Below are positions 54,195-64,000 of a DNA stretch of 64,000 bases, one piece after another. Source of the DNA: Deroplatys truncata (Eukaryota > Arthropoda > Insecta > Mantodea > Mantidae). The notes under the pieces were generated by a model. It was not told where the DNA came from and did not search any database. It saw nothing but the letters and a program-made list of their open reading frames with translations. Position 1 is the stretch's first letter; each line of letters begins with the position of its first letter. Where the stretch lies: positions 40,415,501 through 40,479,500 of the forward strand of contig CM060989.1 of the NCBI GenBank assembly GCA_030765065.1, read 5' to 3'. The position numbers and the translations under genes are program-made.

Positions 54195-55912
54195 CTTTAT
54201 CTTTATTAGTGGGTACACAAACTATTCTTATTTAAGTTTATTTTTCTATCTACTTTATTTTATCTTTGCAGAAATAGCTACATTATACATTTTGTTATAG
54301 AAACAAAGGGAATAGCGATGGTCAAATGTTTAAGAGCTGGACGCTATTCGCTAGCCCATACTCTTTCCACATCGCGAGAAAGAACTGAAAATCAACACGA
54401 CTTTAAAAGAATGGCTAAATGTTGAAGAATTCGAATCATTAATAACGGATATCTCGGAAATGGCTTATGCTATTAAAATTTTATCTTACATAAATTGTGT
54501 GTTTTAAGGGGACAATGTAGTCTGAACTCGTGGAAATTACACCTTAATTGTGTTAAATTACCACTGCTCTTAAAGTTCGCAATGGTTTTTCCTAAAATTT
54601 TTATGAATTATTCTATAATTCATGAAAATTATTTCAAGTGGGTGTTTGCATTGATAGCTTATGCAGTGGAGTCCGTAAACATTATTTCATTCAGCAGAAA
54701 TATAATACAATTTACTCTTAAAACATGTGAATTCATGTACCTTTTTCTCTAATACTACTTGCAATAGAGAATCACACTTTTGCATGCTTATTCTTAGTAT
54801 AATCGGCTATCTTCTGAACCTCAATTATTTAGTTGTGTACAACATTTCACTAGAAATTGATAAAAATTGTTTGCAAAGTCAAAAAAGTAAAAATGTGGAA
54901 AATTTGCAAAGTTGTTGCTTTCTTAATACCACTAATATGCAATATAAAATTATGATTGTGGTTCAGAAAGTTTAACTATGTGTTGAAATTTTCAGTTCTC
55001 ACCCTTTCATGCTTGCTAAGAAAAAGGTACATAAGTAGGTGTACAAAAATGTTTTGGGAAAACGTAACTTAAAGTTTGAACATTAAAATTCTGACACACT
55101 TCAATAGATTCCAGGGTCATAATCATCTGCACCTTAATTCCTGGATTGCTTCAGCTTTTCTGTTGCCTTCTCCTGATTCTGGCCTCTTTTGTTAATTGCT
55201 GAACTGCTTGCTGGGCACGATACAATCGTTCGTTGTTGAAAGATACAAAAATGTTCTAAAAAGGGGCGTTGAATGACTGCTTTAAAGGAATGCAGACTAG
55301 CATTTAAATGAAATTTAAATGTCTCAAAAACCTTTTAACCCCATAAAGTATATACTTTCTAAAACTGGAAATAATAGAGATTCTATTAGTGCATAAAACA
55401 AAAAATGTAATTTTTGACCATTTCAGAGTACCTTGTGCCCTTAAAGATATTTACAATTTTTGTGTATTGCGTTTTTCTCTATCGCTTAACGTTTACCAGT
55501 TATACAAGATTATTTAAGCTTTCTTCCAAATGAAGAGGACTTCACAGTCTATTCCAAACATTCACGTAAACACCTTTAATATACAGCATTTAATCAAAAT
55601 AGTTAAGAGCTATTTTTTAGAAAATCAAAAATTTTGAAAAATATTCCATGTAAAGGGTAGTTTGGAGTGGGGAATTTTCTTAAAAATTTCCATGTCGCAT
55701 CTTTGGAAGGTATTGAACCTAAATACCAAGTTTGGTATTTATCTGACTTTTAGTGTTTGAACTATGCTGTTCATAGACAAAAACATAGACCTTTTTCCTA
55801 AAAATGCATTTTTTTAGATTTAGGGGCCTCAAAACATGCATTTTCGGTGAAATTTCTGTGTTAAATGTTTGGGTGCAATGCAATATCTTCTCTACCTATG
55901 TTCGTGGTAGAG
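54195..55912 (+). mobile_element. HEL-X copy w, split by a TTAA MITE
   Basis: Left part 54195-54507 (5' end missing) reaches AAATTGTGTGTTTTAA; right part resumes TTAAAGATATTTACAATTTT at 55441 and ends with hairpin CTTCTCTACCTATGTTCGTGGTAGAGAA at about 55912. Confidence 0.9.
54508..55440 (+). mobile_element. TTAA-site MITE copy 3, full length
   Basis: 933 bp, GGGGACAATGTAGTCTGAA to TTTCAGAGTACCTTGTGCCC, with TTAA on both sides (54504-54507, 55441-55444). Other HEL-X copies show the uninterrupted GTGTTTTAAAGAGATCTACA, so the single TTAA was duplicated. Confidence 0.93.
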
Positions 55913-56498
55913 AACACAACTAATATTATTTAATATATTCCATAGGTAGGTAGTTACTCGCGACTTAGTCGCTCGCGATATTTTCGAAATAACATAACCT
56001 TGCGTTAGATTACTTACGGTAAAATAAATTAAAACGTAGTCGTAGTTATATTCTGCATACAGTAAAACAATAATAGGGTTTACCCAGTAGATTTGTGTCT
56101 ATAAACATAAAAGGAAGAAAGTTTAGCTAGCGAAAAAGATATAAGCGTTGGGTAGAAAGCTATGATACAAATGAGTGCACCGCCGGGAGATGCTGCAACC
56201 TGCGTTGACAGTTAGAGGCGGGGCCTGTGCGCAGTCGCTCCCGCCAGCAACCATGCGCTATCCAACCCGCTCAGTTCGTGAGGCCCCCGCCTACCGCTAA
56301 GCCTTTCTACATCATGCAAAGTAGATCCCACTCAATCTAACTTATCATGTCGTCCTCAACATTACATGCGAATATCGCCATGTCGAGATTGTTAGAGTGT
56401 ACGCCTCCGACACGGAGCACGAGCGTCGCTCGTGAGCAACTTATATCAACTATCCCGTATTTCTTATTTGAATTTTTAGTAGTGGAACATACAGGCTT
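55913..56498. other. Unassigned sequence with a GC-rich patch
   Basis: 56170-56310 is GC- and CpG-rich in an AT-rich setting. No frame of note. Confidence 0.35.
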
Positions 56499-56502
56499 TT
56501 AA

Positions 56503-57370
56503 GGGGACAAGGTAGTCTGAAGTGCGTTAAATTACCACTGCTCTTAAAGTTCTCAATGGTTTATCCTGAAATTTTTATGAATTACTCTATAAATCATAAC
56601 AATTATTTCAAGTGCTGGTTTGCATTGATAACTTATGTAGTTGAGTCCGTAATAAAATTTACTCTTAAAACATGTGAATTCATGTACCTTTTTCTCCGAT
56701 ACTACTTGTAACAGAGAATCACACTTTTTCATGCGTGTTTTTAGTATAATCAACTATCTTCTGAACCTCAATTATTTGGTTAAGTATATCAGTTCACAAG
56801 AAACTGAAAAAAAATTAATTGCTAAGTCAAAAAAGTAAAACTGTGGAAAATTTGCAATATTGTTGCTTTCTTAATATCGCTAATATACATTATAAAATTA
56901 TGACTGTGGTTTAGAAAGTGTAACTATGTGTTGTGTACATGTACTGAAATGTTCTACCTTTCATACCTTCTGAGAAAAAGGTACATAAGTATCCAAAAAT
57001 GTTGTTTGGAGAAAACTGAATTTAAAGTTTGAACATTATAAAATTCTGACACACTTCAGTACATTCCAGGGTCATAATCATCTGCACCTTCATTCTTGGA
57101 TGCTTCAGCTTTTCTGATTGCCTTCTCTTGATCCTGGCCTCTTTTGTTAATTGCTGAACTGCTTGCTGAACGTTTGTTGTTAAAAGCTACAAAAATGTTC
57201 TAGAAAGGGGCGTTGCATGACAGCTTTAAAGGAATGCAGACTAGCATTTAAATGGCATTTAAATGTCTTAAAAACCTCTTAACCTTCTGAAACTGGAAAT
57301 AATAGAGATTTTATTAGTGCCTAAAACAAAAAATGTTATTTTTTTTAACCATTTCAGAGTACCTTGTCCC
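56503..57370 (+). mobile_element. TTAA-site MITE copy 4
   Basis: 868 bp. TTAA (56499-56502), GGGGACAAGGTAGTCTGAA, and right end TTTCAGAGTACCTTGTCCCT then CTAA. It lacks an internal stretch present in copy 3 (near 56575-56660). Confidence 0.88.
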
Positions 57371-57419
57371 TCTAAGTGTATTTGTCAGATGTTGTACCTC
57401 AGGAAGGAAATTTATGAGA

Positions 57420-58122
57420 AAAATCTGTTGTTTGATCTTCTCTACAGTATATTGTTTATTAGTGTGTATACAAATTATTCTTACGAAAGCTTATTTTCCT
57501 ATCTACTTCGTTTTAATCGAGATAAAACTTTCGGTAAATGAATGCATTACACTTTGCGTTAAAGATACAAAGGGGCAGCGACAATCAAATGTTTTAGAAC
57601 TGGACGCTATATGCTGGCCTTGAAATTATCTCCCTTCCCATGACATCGCGAAAAACAACTGAAAATCAGCAGGATTTTAAACTCAACAATTCGAACCATT
57701 AATAACAGATATCTCAGGAATGGCTTATGCCACAAAAAAGGTTATTTGAAATAAACTGTGTGTTTTAAACAGATCTAACTTTTTTGTATAGTACATTTCC
57801 GTCTATCGCTTAACGTTAACCAGTTATAGATACAAGATTATATACAATTCCTTCCGAATGAAGAGGGCTTCACGGGCTATTCCCAGTAAATTCAACATAT
57901 GCATTTTAATTTATCATGTAAATCTTTAATATGTGGTATTTTAATCGAAATTATTAAGAACCATTTCTGAGAAAATAAAAAAATTTGAAAAATGTTCGAT
58001 GTAACGGGTAATTTGGGGTGGGGGGATTTTCTTGAAAACCTTCATGTCGCACCTTTGAAAGGTACCGAACCTAAGTGGAATGCAATACCTTTTCTACCTA
58101 CTATGTACGTGGTAGAGAAAGA
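57420..58122 (+). mobile_element. HEL-X copy x
   Basis: AAAATCTGTTGTTTGATCTTCTC start, body with GGTATTTTAATCGAAATTAT; the GT-microsatellite block is deleted (ACCGAACCTAAGTGGAATGC). Hairpin CTTTTCTACC/GGTAGAGAAAG at 58089-58121. Confidence 0.88.
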
Positions 58123-58695
58123 AAAGAAAATGTGTGTAGGTATAATTTTTTTAAGATAGTTGGATCTGCACCAAGATCAAATACAGAAACAAAAGAACTT
58201 TTTATCGAAAATAATAAGTAAACTGATACACGTAACGGAAACACTGTAGATCTCATAAAAGCAGACCTTCGGGTATTGTAAATTGTAATTATTCACGGAA
58301 AAAGTATTTTAATTTTGTAAAAACACATGAAGACATACAAAAGTTTGCGCGTTCTGTTGATAAGTAAGTGCAATCAGTGAGGTAGAACATCTACTGATGT
58401 TAGAATGGCAAAATATAATGTAATTTATTTATAGTAATAAATGTTTGGTAAAAGATATCTGTTCACAGAATGCGTTGGAGCACTTACCTATCCCTTATTT
58501 ACCTTTCTGAAAGTTGGCAAACCTAGAGCTTTCCGATTATTAACATATCCCTTTCATGAGGAATTTCAGAGTGATTAGAAAGTCTGATAAAAATATAATT
58601 GCATTTAGACTTTAGTGACTATATACATCATGGGCTAGGTACTCAATATTGACTAATCCAATTCATTGCCCGTGTTAGTTTGAACCAATCACACA
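58123..58695. other. Unassigned sequence
   Basis: AT-rich, no gene recognised. Confidence 0.35.
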
Positions 58696-59580
58696 AACTA
58701 CGATAAGGGTGAGGGGGGCAACTTGGCACACATTTAATTTTTTTTTAATTTTAATAAAATAACATTTCATCTAACCCTGATATGGTATACTGTTCTATAA
58801 ATTTCCTTACCAGTATATATTAATAATTACATTATTTTGTGGTCACTTAAAGTTAACTTTTTCAATTTTTCAAACAATTGCGTAGTGAGTCAACTTACAC
58901 CATCTAGGAGGCAGGTTGGCACAGGATGTGGGGTAAGTTGCCTGCATGTTATTTAAATGGAAAATGTACGTTTTAAACAATTTATTACAAACAAATATAA
59001 TGATCAAGTTATTAAGAACGCTTTAGATAATTACAGATTCATCATAGTAAAAACATCTAAGGAAGGGTAACGTTTTGGAGAACACATCAACAGGTCCTTG
59101 AAATAAGATATAACTTCCTAAGTTAATTAAACACTTAAATAGCAATAATACAACAAAACACTGCACACAAATTAATCGGAAATGTCCAAAAAAAACAATT
59201 TAAACACACAAACTGCTTATTGCTATCATTTTGCCAATCTGCCCCCTTTTTGTTATGCCAACTTGCCCCTGGTCTACTTGTTTTAACGGAAGCTCGATAT
59301 AGCGATCAAGAATAAGGAATTAAAAATGCTTAAAATACCAATGAATAAATACATTTAAAAGCACTTACAAAACAAAATAGTTAGAAGCTATTTAAGTAAA
59401 TATTTACTAATCTCGCGGTAAAAACAACTTCATGGCTTTCTTCCATCACAAATTCTCACAAAGATTTGTCGCTTCCTTGGGACGTGTATTTGGATTCAAG
59501 GAATAGTATGTCTGCAACATACTGACTTAGGGCTGAAATAAGAGCCATGTGTCAACCTACCCCCTTCTCCCCTTATCTAA
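58696..59580 (+). mobile_element. MITE-like repeat R3, copy 1
   Basis: Inverted ends: GATAAGGGTGAGGGGGGCAA at left and inverted GATAAGGGGAGAAGGGGGTA at right, extending to TTG(G/A)CACA. Related motifs recur inside: GTCAACTTACACC and GGCAGGTTGGCACAGG near 58890-58925, GGTAAGTTGCC near 58933, and GCCAACTTGCCCC near 59257. No coding frame. Target duplication not identified. Confidence 0.7.
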
Positions 59581-60178
59581 CACGGGGTTGTATTATTCCG
59601 AAAAAATCGCGAGCAACTGCAAATCGCGAGTGTCTAAGGAATACCAGAACCTCGTGTTAGATTTGGTTTGGCTATTCCAGCGAATACAAGCGCAGAAGCT
59701 AAAAAAAATCTAAAAACTAACTATATTAAATAACTTTAGTTGTATATTTAGGCAATGCAAGGCCTTCTGAAGTTTACCGGATTATTATAAATAGCATATC
59801 TTTAATGTTAAATGCCTTTGGAACTATAAAAAATGAAATCCTATTTTTAATACTTGTATTATTCATTAGAACAAAGAAATTGCAGCTTCATTGAACAAAA
59901 TTTAATGTGGAACACAATTATTCAAATTTAAAGTTGATGTAATTTCTTTCTTGTTGCAAACAACAGGTGGTGTTGTTAGAGATGGAAATGAAAGCTCTTT
60001 ATGTACATTCTCTTGTAGGCTCTGATTTCCACAATTTGTTGATTAATTTCTAATGATGCTGTTCATTAATTTGTTACTGTATCGATAGTTAAGCCAAAGA
60101 ACTTATGTGCGAGATATGTTTTATTGCGAATGTTAATATTGAAACCGGCAACTGAATTTGTGTTCGCAACACTGACTG
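59581..60178. other. Unassigned sequence
   Basis: AT-rich; nothing recognised. Confidence 0.35.
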
Positions 60179-60497
60179 GAAGCTTTATTTTATCAGCAGG
60201 AAAAGTCACTGAAATCTTGTAGAGGAAGACTTTCATCAACTCTTGCTGCTAGAACACATATGTTCTCGTTAATATGTGTTAAACTAGTTTCTAAAATGCC
60301 ATTAGATATTTTGTGATCCTCAAACACCAAAAGCGTGGTATAATTCAACGTGCCTCTTGTGTTAGAAAACATAATGTGCTCATTGTATCCGATCTCGTAG
60401 AGTATCTCACTAAGCCCAAAGTGGAGTGCAGGAGGGCTGGGCTTGTCTTGTTTCCTTGACAACCATTCTCTGTTCTCAGAGTTTTCCTTTAACGAGC
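60179..60497 (-). other. Unassigned open stretch, possible exon
   Basis: A minus-strand frame stays open for about 105 codons, from just after a stop near 60500 to a stop at about 60193. It includes ENSENREWLSRKQDKPSPPA, LHFGLSEILYEIGYNEHIMF, HKISNGILETSLTHINENI and ends VDESLPLQDFSDFSC. Only TTG, not ATG, fits a start in its first part, and an AG (CGGCAG) lies at the upstream edge, so an internal or last exon is possible. Composition is balanced rather than low-complexity, unlike the chance frames nearby. I recognise no family. It may be a transposon relic or chance. Confidence 0.25.
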
Positions 60498-61112
60498 CCA
60501 GCTGCCGTTATCATCAAGTTGCTCATAATGACTTCATCCCTGTCGTAGCATGACGTCCCTTCAGGTTTCTGGAGAGGCGTAGCTTGGGGAATGGGAAATT
60601 CGTGACATTTCCTACCGAATTATCGTCAGCGCAAGATCTCAAATTCCCTGGGGGAGTAATTCTTACTTACACAAGATCCAACGGTTTTAATATTAATGCC
60701 TATGAGTCCATCATTCGTAGCCCAATAGTGACTTATAATATGGTATAGAGGAGAGGTAGACAAGTTTGCACAAATTTTAAGTTTTATTTCTCTATATGTA
60801 TTATTGCAACTTTCAGCTAATCCTAACATTGTACTGTTCTATAAATTTCTTTAACGGTATCTATGAATAATTCGTTATTATTTTACGGCCACTTAAAGTT
60901 AAATTTTTTAACTTTTCAAAAAAAAAAAAGAAAAAAAAAGAATACTTCGTAAGTCAACTTACCTCACTTAAGATGCAGGCTGCCACAGGATGTGTGGTAA
61001 GTTGTCTCATGTTATTTAAACGTAAAATGTGCGCTTTAAAGACCTAATTTACTAAAACAAATCGATATCGTGAACAAGTTATTAGAAATACAATACATAA
61101 TTAACACATTTA

Positions 61113-61677
61113 CAGAGAGAGCCAAAAAGCTACGAACCGGCTGCGCAGTGTTTTTCCTCTCCGCGTTCTCGGGCTCGTTGCCGTCTGTCGCTATCATAGA
61201 AAGGCGCGGCTGAGGCCATACACCATTTTTAAAACTACTTTTAAAGGATTTACTTAACAACTTTATGAAAGCAGATGCTGAAACTGGCCACCGTCGTTGT
61301 CCATACATTTTTGACACCTCTTTAGGAAACTATCCATCACTCACCGTAGTTCACGATAAGAAATGCTGGGAATTTCCTGGCGGATATTTTGTTTTAATTC
61401 TTCCAGGGTGTGTGGGTTTGTCTTGTACACTTTGTTTTAAGTTACCCCAGAGATAGAAATCGCTGGGTCGGGGGACCGAGGGTCCACAAATCTCTACTAA
61501 TAATTCTGTTCTCAAACACACTTTCATGAAGCTGATAAGTAAAGCCTTTAAAAGCAGTTTTAAAAATGTATGGTTTCATCTGCGCCTTTCTATGATAGCG
61601 GCAGATGACAACGAGCGTCGAGGACGCGGACAGGAGTAACACCGCGCAGCCGGTTCGTAGTATTTTGGCTCTCCCTG
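61113..61677 (-). mobile_element. Long-inverted-repeat mariner derivative (M4), copy 2
   Basis: 565 bp, TA duplications at 61111-61112 and 61678-61679. Arms of about 150 bp: 61113-61265 and about 61520-61677, both carrying CTACGAACCGGCTGCGC and CGCTATCATAGAAAGGCGC. The centre holds a minus-strand transposase end (below). Confidence 0.9.
61262..61530 (-). pseudogene. M4 transposase C-terminal fragment
   Basis: Minus strand from about 61530: ESVFENRIISRDLWTL, a decayed form of DLWxPRSPDLTPCDFYLWG (frameshifted, FLSLG), then TKCTRQTHTPWKN-type sequence in a shifted frame. The end corresponds to MDNDGGQFQHLLS, as in copy 1. The DNA-binding domain and first two catalytic residues are absent. In this copy the coding end lies only on one side, adjoining the left arm, which probably reflects the parental layout of the family. 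Confidence 0.8.
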
Positions 61678-61789
61678 TAGTATAAACCCATAAGATAGGA
61701 TAAAGTTTTTGAAACATATGAGAAGGTCCTTAAATAAAACGAAACACTGACACTACACAAGTTAATCGAAATTCCGAAAAACAATTTCG

Positions 61790-61888
61790 GTTGCTCTAGC
61801 CAACTGAGTTACCATGACACAACATTAAATTCCCCATTATTTGCATTTTTCCCGGTAAACCAAAAGGAGATATCCAAGTACTTACGTC
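61790..61888 (-). mobile_element. T1 SINE-like repeat, partial minus copy
   Basis: GGTTGCTCTAGCCAACTGAG (tRNA-like part), AACATTAAATTCCCC, then TTTTTCCCGGTAAACCA and AAAGGAGATATC. The B-box end is missing. It lies back-to-back with the plus copy. Confidence 0.75.
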
Positions 61889-61892
61889 ACTG

Positions 61893-62085
61893 TAAGTTGC
61901 CATTGGTTTTATATCATCTCAAAGCGAATTTGAGTACTCCTTGTGGTTTATCGGGAAAAAATGCGAATCAGCTGGGGAATTTAATGTCGCGCCGGCATGT
62001 TGTCATGGTAGCTCAGTTGATTAGAGCAGCCGAACAGAAACCGGAAGATCTGTGGTTCAAAATCCTGCTATGGCATTGAATTTTT
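61893..62085 (+). mobile_element. T1 SINE-like repeat, copy 3
   Basis: GTAAGTTGCCATTGG, CTCCTTGTGGTTTATCGGGA, GGGGAATTTAATGTCG, TGGTAGCTCAGTTGATTAGA (A box), CTGTGGTTCAAAATCC (B box, one extra A), GGCATTGAATTTTTC. Same layout as 10248-10440. Confidence 0.8.
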
Positions 62086-62985
62086 CAGTCTGATTCTACC
62101 TTTCCAATCCAAAATTTGTGACTGCGTTGCGTGCATAGAGGAAGGGTTCTACATTTCTTACGGCATGCATTACCGCTTCTGAACAACACACGCTCGCGAT
62201 GTGAGATCTTACGCCATCTGCTGTACAATCATGGTGCTCTTCTATTTGGTCATGCCACTCATTTTAAATGCTGATCAGATGCTGATCTGTTGTTTGCTTG
62301 GTACAACACTTCTATGTCTTGCTTATTTATAACGACTGGATGAATTTTCATGTTGGCTATTATTAGTTATGTTATTCAGTTTCAAACTTGAGATACGCTC
62401 GGAAGATATCTGTATGCAATTTACGACTCTAGAGAAATCCGTACCAAGTTAAGTGTACGACTGCATTGTGAATGGTCTTACTTCACGTCTGTCATGCTGC
62501 GTTATGTTAGGGTTACGTCTTCATTGTGAATGTGGTGTAAGACAAGCAGTCACGAAGATGTGTGGTTAACATTTGCACTCTATCATTACTGTTTGCACGA
62601 AGAATTCCCATCTCTCCTTACTTTCCAAAAATGGCTTCGGCGACAACCGCGGATATGTAACGTATTAAATTTGCAGTTGGATTTCACGTTGTAAAAAAAA
62701 CTCTAAACAATAAAAAAAAAAATAAAAAAATGTTACGTATACTCGTATGTGGCCAAACTTTACAAGTGGTCTGTGTTTTGGTCGTTCCTTCATGTATAAC
62801 CTGGTTCAGGCATTAAGGGATTAAGATTTCAGCTATAAACAAAAAATGTTAAGTGTATAACAGATAAAATAAACCTGATAAATATTTATATTTAAAAAAA
62901 AGGTGAAACTCAGTTGATATCGCATATCCAGGAAGGAAATTGCGCTGGAATTACCTAACCTCATTCCACAATTTAAAAAAAAATG
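62086..62985. other. Unassigned sequence
   Basis: No gene recognised. A-rich runs near 62690-62730. Confidence 0.35.
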
Positions 62986-62987
62986 GC

Positions 62988-63110
62988 GGACCAACTAGCC
63001 AAGGATGCAGCAAATAATAATGATCTAGAAGAATGTTATAACAAAATGCCGAAATGTAAAGTACAAAAAAAAAGAAAACTAAAAAAAAAGCTGGATTCTT
63101 CCAATTGTAG
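62988..63110 (+). pseudogene. LINE RNase H fragment
   Basis: MADQLAKDAANNNDLEECYN and KMPKCKVQ match the minus-strand remnant at 305-795 (VADQLAKEAQNDNDLEVYCN, KMPKYE). This is the segment just after the GNExAD motif of LINE RNase H. It is cut on both sides by A-rich runs, so it is a small relic of the same LINE family. No frame extends beyond about 40 codons. Confidence 0.7.
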
Positions 63111-63285
63111 AAAAAGCAAATTTAATTTTTCTCTGTTTAAAAAAAAGGTTGGTTAGTTATTATTCGTTACACAAAATGAAGTAACAATAAAATAAAAAAG
63201 TAAGTACAAATCTTAAATTAGGATGCATACTTAAATTCTACTTCAGATCTGTTTTAGCCGTTTAAAATGCTGCATGTCTTGTACT
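63111..63285. other. Short AT-rich spacer
   Basis: Nothing recognised. Confidence 0.4.
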
Positions 63286-64000
63286 AAAAATCTGATGTGT
63301 TACATTCACATGACTTTCTCTACTCTACAAACTACTTTTACAGACCTTAGTCTCTACTTCATGTTAATCGAGATAAGTCTTTGCAGAAAGGCCTCAGAAA
63401 GGGAATCTTATTGCTTATTTTCTGTTAGATGCAAGGGGAATATTGAAATACAGTAGGGCAGTCTTTAAGCGATAGCCAAATCTTTTAAGAGCTGGTTGCT
63501 ATGTGAAGTATTCCATTCTCTTTGCATGACCAGGACATGAAAAAACGAATAACGAATTTCCATTTGAGAAAAAGTGTAAGTATTGGAAAATTCAAACAAA
63601 TAACAAGGAATATCTCGGAAATGGTTCATTCCACAAAAAAATGTATGACATAAAGTGATATGTGATATAAGTGTATAAACATGAGGCGAGAAAATCATGT
63701 AGGTGTATGTGCGAGAGGAATGAGGTGTGAAAATCCTGTGAATGTACATGAAACCGTTGTCATAAGAAGAGTGGATAGTGTGTTATAAAGAGCTCTACAT
63801 TTTCTATGTAGAAAGATTTTGTCTATCTCTTACGGTTTAACCGTTATGCAAAAGCCATTTAGAATGAAGAGGACTTTTGCGGACACACCCTGCAGATTCA
63901 AGATATACATTTTATTTGTCATGAAAATATCTTAAATATATGACGGTATTTTAATCAAAATCGTTAGTCATTTTTGGGAAAATCAATTTTTTTTTAAAAC
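63286..64000 (+). mobile_element. HEL-X copy y, runs off the window
   Basis: AAAATCTGATGTGTTACATTC, ACTTTCTCTACTC, subfamily B body (AGGGGAATATTGAAATACAG). About 115 bp of foreign sequence (63658-63773) with two related GAAAATC(A/C)TGT...GTGAATG-like units interrupts the block TGTATGACATAAA...TGTGTTATAAAGAG. Confidence 0.88.

Larger units (their letters stand above)
60742..61789 (+). mobile_element. Repeat R3 copy 2, split by M4 copy 2
   Basis: 60742-61112 and 61680-61789 match R3 copy 1 in order: ACTGTTCTATAAATTTC, GGCCACTTAAAGTTAA, CAACTTACCTCA, CACAGGATGTGTGGTAAGTT, then after the insert GAGAAGGTCCTTAAATAA and TTAATCGAAATTCCGAAAAA. It is cut on the right by a SINE fragment. Confidence 0.8.

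Noticed and set aside
61897-62079. Open frame across the T1 repeat
   Set aside because: It lies wholly inside a tRNA-like non-coding repeat.
1-64000. Bacterial-style operons, ribosome binding sites, phage or plasmid features
   Set aside because: Every recognisable element belongs to animal transposon families; short frames are spread randomly and lack prokaryotic signals.

Overview
This 64 kb window is AT-rich animal DNA. Every recognisable transposon family fits an insect with a large, repeat-rich genome: mariner, Tc1, piggyBac-like and hAT relics, LINEs, tRNA-derived SINEs and a Helentron/DINE-like family. I cannot name the species from sequence alone. I found no intact host protein-coding gene, no rRNA, no CRISPR array and no bacterial-style operon. 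Nearly all open frames are chance or lie inside decayed mobile elements. One unassigned open stretch (60179-60497, minus) might be an exon.

The dominant component is one non-autonomous repeat of about 820-900 bp, called HEL-X here, with about 25 full, partial or interrupted copies; by my boundaries it covers roughly a quarter of the window. In its own sense direction it starts near ATCTGATGTGTTACA. ACTTTCTCTAC follows about 23 nt in, then an AT-rich body and a GT/GTCT microsatellite next to a conserved AACTCAAAAACG-like block. It ends in a 12-bp hairpin closing with GTAGAGAAAGT and an A run. This layout, with insertion in T runs and no visible target duplication, matches Helentron-associated elements (HINE/DINE-1 type). 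'+' for HEL-X copies means the hairpin end is on the right.

Layout. 0-3 kb: LINE remnants, one split by a SINE. 3.7-11.4 kb: HEL-X copies, a TTAA-site MITE (two copies), a 627-bp mariner derivative, tRNA-like SINEs. 11.9-17 kb: repeat R2 copy 1, HEL-X fragments, SINEs, an LTR-like stretch. 17.4-18.2 kb: mariner copy A. 18.5-22.3 kb: HEL-X cluster. 23.1-25.8 kb: LINE RNase H region split by a Tc1 element. 26-32.2 kb: HEL-X copies nested in HEL-X copies. 32.2-37.1 kb: SINE, R2 copy 2, a mariner-like transposase with one in-frame stop, a mariner derivative holding a hAT element, mariner copy B. 39.9-42 kb: a long-inverted-repeat mariner derivative inside a HEL-X end, then a second LINE copy. 42-48.6 kb: HEL-X copies and mariner tails. 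49.1-52.2 kb: a second mariner-like relic and full-length mariner copy C. 52.7-58.1 kb: HEL-X copies and two TTAA MITEs. 58.7-62.1 kb: repeat R3 (two copies), a second long-inverted-repeat derivative, an inverted SINE pair. 63.3 kb to the end: a HEL-X copy running off the window.

The parts form a stratigraphy rather than a pathway: the order of nesting gives relative ages, and several junctions reveal the empty target site and so the insertion mechanism.
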